From contig CAZWUZ010000208.1 in assembly GCA_964637655.1 (NCBI GenBank), forward strand, positions 1 to 6,858: a stretch of DNA of 6,858 bases. Reading direction: 5' to 3'. Position 1 is the stretch's first letter. Every line of letters begins with the position of its first letter. The notes under the pieces are model-generated. The model worked only from the letters and a program-made list of their open reading frames with translations, did no database searches and had not been told where the DNA came from. Of this stretch, positions 1 to 3,915 are shown piece after piece. The position numbers and the translations under genes are program-made. Source of the stretch: CAZWUZ01 sp964637655 [NCBI: uncultured bacterium] (GTDB lineage Bacteria > DAOPZR01).

Positions 1-45
1 CATAACTTAATAACTTGAGCTCCGTCCCCTTTGTGGTTACTTTGG
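1..45. repeat. AT-rich left-edge fragment with 8-nt direct repeat
   Basis: This short stretch downstream of cdd is far richer in A and T than the rest of the window. It contains two adjacent 8-mers, ATAACTTA (2-9) and ATAACTTG (10-17), followed by GAGCTCCGTCCCC (18-30). The composition break and tandem octamers could be the edge of an intergenic repeat or small mobile-element remnant extending beyond position 1. Too little is visible to name it, and no terminator hairpin for cdd can be recognised here. Confidence 0.35.
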
Positions 46-474
46 TTATAAATTGTCGGGGCCGAAGGAGAGCGGCATTAGTTCGTCGATGCTCATGAGT
101 TTATAGCCACCCTTGAGGTTGGCGAGGACGACCTGCATGCCGAGGCCCGATTCGCGGATGACCTGGCGGCAGGCGCCACAGGGTGAACCAAGCGCCACGT
201 CGTCATAGACGATGGCGATGGCGGTGAGGTCGCGGTGCCCTTCGGAAAACGCCTTGAAGATAGCGGTACGCTCGGCGCAGCAGGTGAGCCCGTAGGAAGC
301 GTTCTCGATATTGCAGCCACCGAAGACCTTCCCCTTCTTCGTGAGCACCGCGGCCCCGACCTTGAACTTCGAGTAGGGGGCATAGGCGTTCTTGCGCGCT
401 TTGGCTGCGGCGGCAATGAGTTTCTTCGCCTGCACCGCGCTGATTTTCTTTCCCTGCTTTGCTGCCTTCTTCAT
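46..474 (-). CDS. cdd: Cytidine deaminase, short homotetrameric type
   Basis: This gene encodes a 142-residue zinc-dependent cytidine deaminase, which hydrolyses cytidine and deoxycytidine to uridine and deoxyuridine plus ammonia in cytosolic pyrimidine salvage. The substrate-binding segment NIENASYG (55-62) leads into the catalytic CAE motif (C66, A67, E68). The second zinc motif PCGACRQ lies at 98-104. Zinc ligands are therefore C66, C99 and C102, and E68 is the proton shuttle. The C-terminus ELMPLSFGPDNL matches the family's usual end. The length is slightly above the usual 130-136 residues because of a lysine-rich start (MKKAAKQGKK). The ATG at 474 is chosen because GAGG sits 5 nt upstream and a promoter lies just beyond. 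The open frame continues further upstream into the M32 gene, but that part has no family similarity. The gene is divergent from the M32 carboxypeptidase gene and looks somewhat less GC-rich than its neighbours. Confidence 0.96.
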   Translation of the reverse strand: MKKAAKQGKKISAVQAKKLIAAAAKARKNAYAPYSKFKVGAAVLTKKGKVFGGCNIENASYGLTCCAERTAIFKAFSEGHRDLTAIAIVYDDVALGSPCGACRQVIRESGLGMQVVLANLKGGYKLMSIDELMPLSFGPDNL

Positions 475-501
475 GCTGCACCTCGCCAGTAGAATACCTG
501 A

Positions 502-530
502 CTTATACGACGCCCGCGCCCGCTTGTCAA
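502..530 (-). promoter_or_regulatory. Sigma70-type promoter of cdd
   Basis: Read on the minus strand, a perfect -35 hexamer TTGACA (530 to 525) is followed by a 17-bp spacer and the -10 hexamer TATAAG (507 to 502), five of six matches to consensus. A purine start (A) at about 495 would lie 6-7 nt beyond the -10. That would give a leader of about 21 nt containing the GAGG ribosome-binding site. This is the clearest promoter in the window. Confidence 0.85.
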
Positions 531-552
531 CTGCCGCGGGGTAGTGTATCGT
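524..552 (+). promoter_or_regulatory. Weak candidate promoter of the M32 carboxypeptidase gene
   Basis: On the plus strand TTGTCA (524-529, five of six matches to TTGACA) is followed after 17 bp by TATCGT (547-552, four of six matches to TATAAT). The -35 occupies the same 7-bp TTGTCAA as the cdd -35 on the other strand. Transcription from here would begin near 559, right at the ribosome-binding site, which weakens the case. The true start could be elsewhere. Confidence 0.25.
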
Positions 553-557
553 CGCGC

Positions 558-563
558 CGGAGG
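558..563 (+). promoter_or_regulatory. Ribosome-binding site of the M32 carboxypeptidase gene
   Basis: CGGAGG lies 8 nt before the ATG at 572. It is a strong Shine-Dalgarno match and fixes the start codon of the carboxypeptidase gene. Confidence 0.85.
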
Positions 564-571
564 CATACACC

Positions 572-2044
572 ATGGCTGACACACTGCAACAGTTCAAGGA
601 ATACCTCGCGGACATCAGCAGGTTGTCACAGGCGGCGGCACTGCTGTCGTGGGACCTGGAGACGGGGTGCCCGCGCGCGGGTGTGGCGAAGCGCGCCGAG
701 GCGATGGGCCTGTTGTCGCAGGAGATCTTCTCGCGCAGCGTCAGCGAGCGCATGGGGGGGTTTCTCGACACGCTGGCCGCCACGGAACTCAGCGACGACG
801 ACCGCGCGCTGGTGCGCGTGGTCAAACGCGACTACGACAAGGCCAAGGCGATCCCCCCCGCGCTGGTGCGCGACCTTTCCGTGACCGCGGCGCAGGCGCA
901 GCCCGCCTGGGAGCAGGCGAAAGCAGACGCCGCTTTTCCCGCGTTCGCCCCGCACCTCGAAAAACTGCTCGCGCTGAAATGCGAGATGGCAGACATCGTG
1001 GGCTGGCAGGGTCACCGCTACGATGCGCTGCTCGACGATTATGAGCCGGGGCTGACGGTGGCGGAACTCGACCCGCTGCTCGCCACGCTGCGCGCCGACC
1101 TCGTCCCGCTGGCTGAGGCCATCATCGCCCGGCAGGGTCCGGTCCCCGCACTCCCCGCCGGCGGGTATCCGGTCGCCGCGCAGCGCGCGCTGGGCGAGGA
1201 GGTGCTGCGCCTGCTCGGCTATGATTTCGCCGCGGGGCGGTTAGACGCATCGGCCCATCCCTTCTCCATCACCATCAGCGCGGGCGACCATCGCGTCACC
1301 ACCCGCTTCGACGAAAGGGATTTCCGCCCGTCGTTCTTCTCCGTGCTGCACGAGGGGGGGCATGCGCTCTACGAGATGGGCATCCCGGCGAAATTCCACG
1401 AAACGCCGCTGGGCGAGGGGTGCTCGATGGCGGTGCATGAATCGCAGTCGCGTTTCTGGGAGAACATCGTCGGACGCAGCCGCGCTGTCCTCGAGTATGT
1501 GCGCCCGGTCATGGCCAGGCATCTGCCGGCACTCGACGGGCTCGACAGCGATGCGCTCTACCGCCTCGCCAACGGGGTGCAGCGCTCGCTGATCCGCACC
1601 GAGGCGGACGAAGTGACCTACAACCTGCACGTCATGCTGCGCTATGAACTGGAAAAGGGGCTGCTTGACGGTTCGCTGGCGGTGGCTGACCTGCCCGCGG
1701 CGTGGAACGCGAAACTGCGCGACTATCTCGGGCTGACGCCCACGTCCGACCGCGCGGGGGTGCTGCAGGACGTGCACTGGGCGCACGGCTCGTTCGGCTA
1801 CTTCCCGTCGTACCTGCTGGGCAACCTCTACGCGGCGCAACTGGCGGACGACATGACGCGCGACCTTGACCTCGACGCCTGCCTGCGGCGGGGCGATCTG
1901 CGCGCACCGCTGGCCTGGCTGCGGGAAAAAGTGCATGCGCACGGGCGGGCGCTGCTGCCGGCGGAACTGCTGCAGCGCGCGACGGGGAACGCACCTGATG
2001 CGCGATATTTCCTCGCCTACCTGCGGCACAAGTTCCTGAACTGA
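572..2044 (+). CDS. M32 family metallocarboxypeptidase (Taq/Pfu carboxypeptidase type)
   Basis: The 490-residue product is a cytoplasmic zinc carboxypeptidase of MEROPS family M32, which removes C-terminal residues from peptides with broad specificity. All the diagnostic family motifs are visible in order: HPF (229-231), DxRxT as DHRVT (239-243), the HEGGH zinc motif (260-264), HESQ (289-292, E290 being the expected third zinc ligand), IRTEAD (341-346) and GVLQDVHW (396-403). E261 is the expected general base. Length matches the usual size of about 500 residues, and there is no signal peptide or membrane segment. The ATG at 572 is supported by CGGAGG 8 nt upstream. Two runs of seven G (754-760 and 1354-1360) are crossed without loss of frame. 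The gene is transcribed away from cdd and is followed by a probable terminator, so it is likely monocistronic. Physiological substrates are inferred to be peptides from protein turnover or uptake. Confidence 0.96.
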   Translation: MADTLQQFKEYLADISRLSQAAALLSWDLETGCPRAGVAKRAEAMGLLSQEIFSRSVSERMGGFLDTLAATELSDDDRALVRVVKRDYDKAKAIPPALVRDLSVTAAQAQPAWEQAKADAAFPAFAPHLEKLLALKCEMADIVGWQGHRYDALLDDYEPGLTVAELDPLLATLRADLVPLAEAIIARQGPVPALPAGGYPVAAQRALGEEVLRLLGYDFAAGRLDASAHPFSITISAGDHRVTTRFDERDFRPSFFSVLHEGGHALYEMGIPAKFHETPLGEGCSMAVHESQSRFWENIVGRSRAVLEYVRPVMARHLPALDGLDSDALYRLANGVQRSLIRTEADEVTYNLHVMLRYELEKGLLDGSLAVADLPAAWNAKLRDYLGLTPTSDRAGVLQDVHWAHGSFGYFPSYLLGNLYAAQLADDMTRDLDLDACLRRGDLRAPLAWLREKVHAHGRALLPAELLQRATGNAPDARYFLAYLRHKFLN

Positions 2045-2084
2045 GTATGCGCATGTCCATCACTGACAACAGCGTAAACCGTTC

Positions 2085-2138
2085 ACCGCGGAGCACACGG
2101 AGCACGCAGAGCGTCACCGTTGCCCGCGGTTGTTTTTT
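2085..2138 (+). terminator. Probable intrinsic terminator built on a 9-nt tandem repeat
   Basis: Bases 2085-2130 fold into a long imperfect hairpin. ACCGCGG (2085-2091) pairs with CCGCGGT (2124-2130). GCA (2093-2095) pairs with TGC (2121-2123), ACGG (2097-2100) with CCGT (2117-2120), G2102 with C2115, and ACGC (2104-2107) with GCGT (2111-2114). This closes an AGA triloop. In all there are 19 pairs with three single-base bulges and one A-A mismatch. The stem is followed at once by TG and six T (2133-2138), as in an intrinsic terminator for the upstream carboxypeptidase gene. The pairing was found by eye, and no folding energy was computed. Confidence 0.6.
2089..2115 (+). repeat. Three-unit 9-nt tandem repeat (CGGAGCACA type)
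   Basis: Three consecutive 9-mers are CGGAGCACA (2089-2097), CGGAGCACG (2098-2106) and the degenerate CAGAGCGTC (2107-2115). The pattern resembles the 'CGGAGnACA' intergenic elements that I recall as dispersed in many GC-rich environmental genomes and that are often mistranslated as Leu-Arg-Val-Leu-Arg-Gly peptides. That recollection is general knowledge, not a search result. The repeat forms the 5' arm and tip of the hairpin at 2085-2130. Confidence 0.6.
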
Positions 2139-2140
2139 GC

Positions 2141-2161
2141 TGCTGCGCATCTGGCGCAGCA
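2141..2161. other. Perfect 8-bp inverted repeat in the leader of the methyltransferase gene
   Basis: TGCTGCGC (2141-2148) and GCGCAGCA (2154-2161) are exact reverse complements around a 5-nt loop ATCTG. The T run lies on its 5' side on the plus strand, so it is not itself a standard plus-strand terminator. On the minus strand it would be followed by an A run, not a T run. It could be an operator for a dimeric regulator, an mRNA leader hairpin, or part of the adjacent repeat element. The distance from its end to the ATG of the methyltransferase gene is 34 nt. Confidence 0.45.
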
Positions 2162-2182
2162 TGGGCAACACTACTTACCGGC

Positions 2183-2187
2183 AGGAG
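2183..2187 (+). promoter_or_regulatory. Ribosome-binding site of the methyltransferase gene
   Basis: AGGAG ends 8 nt before the ATG at 2196. It decides the start in favour of that ATG over the TTG at 2130, which lies inside the terminator-like hairpin and T tract. Confidence 0.85.
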
Positions 2188-2195
2188 TCAGACAG

Positions 2196-2918
2196 ATGAG
2201 CGGGTTCTATGCTGCCATCGGCGCGCACTACGACGAGATTTTCCCCCTGGACGACGACATGGCGGATTTCCTGCTGCGCGCGCTGCCGCGCGGGCGGGTG
2301 CTCGATCTCGGCTGCGCGACGGGAAGCATGGCGCTGCACCTTGCGGCGCTCGGCTACGAAGTGCACGGTTTCGACCTCGACGCGGGAATGGTCGCCACGG
2401 CGCAGGCGCGCGCGCGTGCTGCCGGGCTGCCCGCGACATTCGCGGTACGCGACCTGCGCGATACCGCGGCGAGCGGCACTCCCGGCTCACTGCGCGGTGC
2501 CTGGTGCACGGGGAACACGCTCGTGCATCTGGGGGGCGAGGCGGAGATCGGCGCGCTGCTGCGCGACGTGGCAGTGCTGCTGGCGTCCGGCGGCGTGCTG
2601 GCGCTGCAGATCATCAATTACGACCGCGTGCTCGACAACAGCGTCACGGCGCTGCCGACCCGCGACACCCCGCTGCTCACCTTCACGCGCACCTATCGTC
2701 CCGCGGGCGCGCAGCTGGACTTCTGCACCCGCCTGACGCTGAAGGCGGACGGGCATTCCTACGACCATTGCATTCCGCTTTACCCGCTGCGGGCGGCGGC
2801 ACTCGAGTCGCTGCTGCGCGAGGCGGGATTCAGCGACGTGAAGTTATCGGGTGATTTTACCGGCACCGCATGGTCAGCAACATCCTACCTGACGGTGGCG
2901 ATAGCCCGCGTGCCCTGA
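2196..2918 (+). CDS. Class I SAM-dependent methyltransferase, substrate unknown
   Basis: The 240-residue product has a Rossmann-type S-adenosylmethionine-binding fold. Motif I, VLDLGCATGS (35-44), is the glycine-rich SAM loop. GFDLDAGMV (58-66) carries the acidic residue at the end of strand beta-2 that usually binds the ribose. GNTLVHL (106-112) and QIINYDRV (138-145) are the motif IV and post-motif regions. These resemble small-molecule methyltransferases of the glycine/sarcosine N-methyltransferase-like group, but that likeness is from memory and the substrate cannot be read from the sequence. The C-terminal part (about 165-240) is a lid or substrate domain. There is no signal peptide, and the protein is presumably cytosolic. 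The ATG at 2196 is preferred because AGGAG lies 8 nt upstream and because residues before it show no family features. The gene probably has its own promoter, since a terminator-like hairpin separates it from the carboxypeptidase gene, but no convincing -35/-10 pair was found. Confidence 0.88.
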   Translation: MSGFYAAIGAHYDEIFPLDDDMADFLLRALPRGRVLDLGCATGSMALHLAALGYEVHGFDLDAGMVATAQARARAAGLPATFAVRDLRDTAASGTPGSLRGAWCTGNTLVHLGGEAEIGALLRDVAVLLASGGVLALQIINYDRVLDNSVTALPTRDTPLLTFTRTYRPAGAQLDFCTRLTLKADGHSYDHCIPLYPLRAAALESLLREAGFSDVKLSGDFTGTAWSATSYLTVAIARVP

Positions 2919-2919
2919 G

Positions 2920-3915
2920 TCAGAAACGGAAATCAGCCAGCACGGGGTGGTGGTCGGAGAGACGATCGTCGTCGTGTTTGACAATGCGACAGCTGCCGGC
3001 CACATAGTGCGCGTCGAGCGCCTGTGGCACGATGATGTGGTCGATGATGCGGTTATAGGTGCGCCCGCGATACGTGCCTGACACTGTATAATGGGTCGGC
3101 GGCAGGAAGGGGGCAGTGAGGAAACGCACCCCTCCCACACGTTCCGCCTGCAGCAGCGGCGTCAGCGTGCTCTCCGCGTCGTCGCTGCCATGCTGGTCGT
3201 TGAAGTCACCGAGCAGCAGGCAACGGCCCGCCGCGGCGGTGCCCTGCTGCGCTTCGAGCCAGGCAAGCAGTCCCGCGCATTCCGCCGTGCGCCGGCGGTC
3301 GGACGCCCCGCGGTCACGGCCCGACTGCGCCTTGAGGTGCACCACCAGCGCGGAAAAGACGAGGCCGTTGCTGACAAAATCGGCGGTAATGGGGAGGCGG
3401 GCGAAGGTGGTACGCCGCCCGTTCTCCTCACCGACATAGCGGAAGCGGCGGTCGATCTGCCGCGGGCGCGAGGCGCGCACCTTCTGTTCATTCCAGACCA
3501 GTGCCAGGTCCTGCGGCAGGTCGGTATCGTCAATGAAACCGGCATAGGTTCGTTCGGGATAGCGGCGCTGCAGCGCGGCGATGAAGAGTTCCAGCGCGGC
3601 GCGGTTCTCGATCTCCTGCAGGGCGATGAGGTCGGCATCAACGAGTGCGGCGAGGCGGTCAGCCAGCGCTTCCGTGCCGCGCCGGACATTGCGCCCGAAA
3701 TCGCCGTACTGCGCGTCGTTGCGGCGGTCATCATCACCGAAGAACATCAGATTGAAGGTGGCGACCGTCAGCGCGCCGCTGTCCGCCGCAGCTGCCGCCG
3801 CGGCTTCCGGCGCATGCTGCACTTCGACCGGCACCTCCCCGCCGCAGCCGGCCAGCAGGCAGCCGAGCAGCAGGGCCGCCACGAGCGGCAGCGCTGAGCG
3901 CCGCTCAGCCGTCAT
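2920..3915 (-). CDS. Lipoprotein of the endonuclease/exonuclease/phosphatase (EEP) superfamily
   Basis: The 331-residue product starts with a lipoprotein signal peptide: basic residues (ERR, 4-6), a hydrophobic core, and the lipobox LAGC ending at C24. It should therefore be lipid-anchored in the envelope. An alanine-rich spacer leads to an EEP (DNase I-like) fold. The core active-site residues are present: N55 (TFN), E101 (LQEIEN), H193 (VVHLKAQ), D237 and N239 (GDFND), D292 (IDHIIV) and D321-H322 (SDHHPV). The family hydrolyses phosphodiester or phosphomonoester bonds with a divalent metal. Substrates range from DNA and RNA to lipids and inositol phosphates, so extracytoplasmic nuclease or phosphodiesterase activity is the safest call. 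The ATG at 3915 is preferred over the GTG at 3927 because GGTGA lies 8 nt upstream of it. The start overlaps the end of the FapA-like gene by 11 nt, which suggests translational coupling in one operon. Confidence 0.9.
   Translation of the reverse strand: MTAERRSALPLVAALLLGCLLAGCGGEVPVEVQHAPEAAAAAAADSGALTVATFNLMFFGDDDRRNDAQYGDFGRNVRRGTEALADRLAALVDADLIALQEIENRAALELFIAALQRRYPERTYAGFIDDTDLPQDLALVWNEQKVRASRPRQIDRRFRYVGEENGRRTTFARLPITADFVSNGLVFSALVVHLKAQSGRDRGASDRRRTAECAGLLAWLEAQQGTAAAGRCLLLGDFNDQHGSDDAESTLTPLLQAERVGGVRFLTAPFLPPTHYTVSGTYRGRTYNRIIDHIIVPQALDAHYVAGSCRIVKHDDDRLSDHHPVLADFRF

Noticed and set aside
475-825. Extension of the cytidine deaminase frame by 117 residues upstream
   Set aside because: It runs antisense into the carboxypeptidase gene, has no family similarity, and would swallow the strong promoter and the GAGG ribosome-binding site next to the ATG at 474.
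754-1360. Two runs of seven G in the M32 gene as possible phase-variation tracts or sequencing errors
   Set aside because: The frame is intact across both, and the second encodes the essential HEGGH motif. Seven G is unremarkable at this GC content.
1241-2029. Long minus-strand open frame (262 codons) opposite the M32 gene
   Set aside because: It is an antisense shadow of a well-supported gene in GC-rich DNA. Its product is rich in Arg, Val and Gln without any recognisable motif.
1632-2171. Minus-strand open frame containing an LCVLRVLRGE-like peptide
   Set aside because: The peptide is the translation of the 9-nt intergenic repeat, a familiar false-gene signature. The rest is antisense to the M32 gene.
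2130-2195. Upstream TTG start for the methyltransferase
   Set aside because: The TTG lies in the hairpin and T tract, lacks a ribosome-binding site, and adds 22 residues without family features. The ATG at 2196 has AGGAG at ideal spacing.
2120-2854. Plus-strand open frame of 244 codons overlapping the methyltransferase
   Set aside because: It is out of frame with the clear SAM-binding motifs. Its product is Arg/Ala-rich, typical of a shadow frame in GC-rich sequence.
3091-3897. Plus-strand open frame of 268 codons opposite the EEP lipoprotein gene
   Set aside because: The minus strand carries a lipobox and the complete EEP catalytic set in the same interval, so the plus frame is a shadow.
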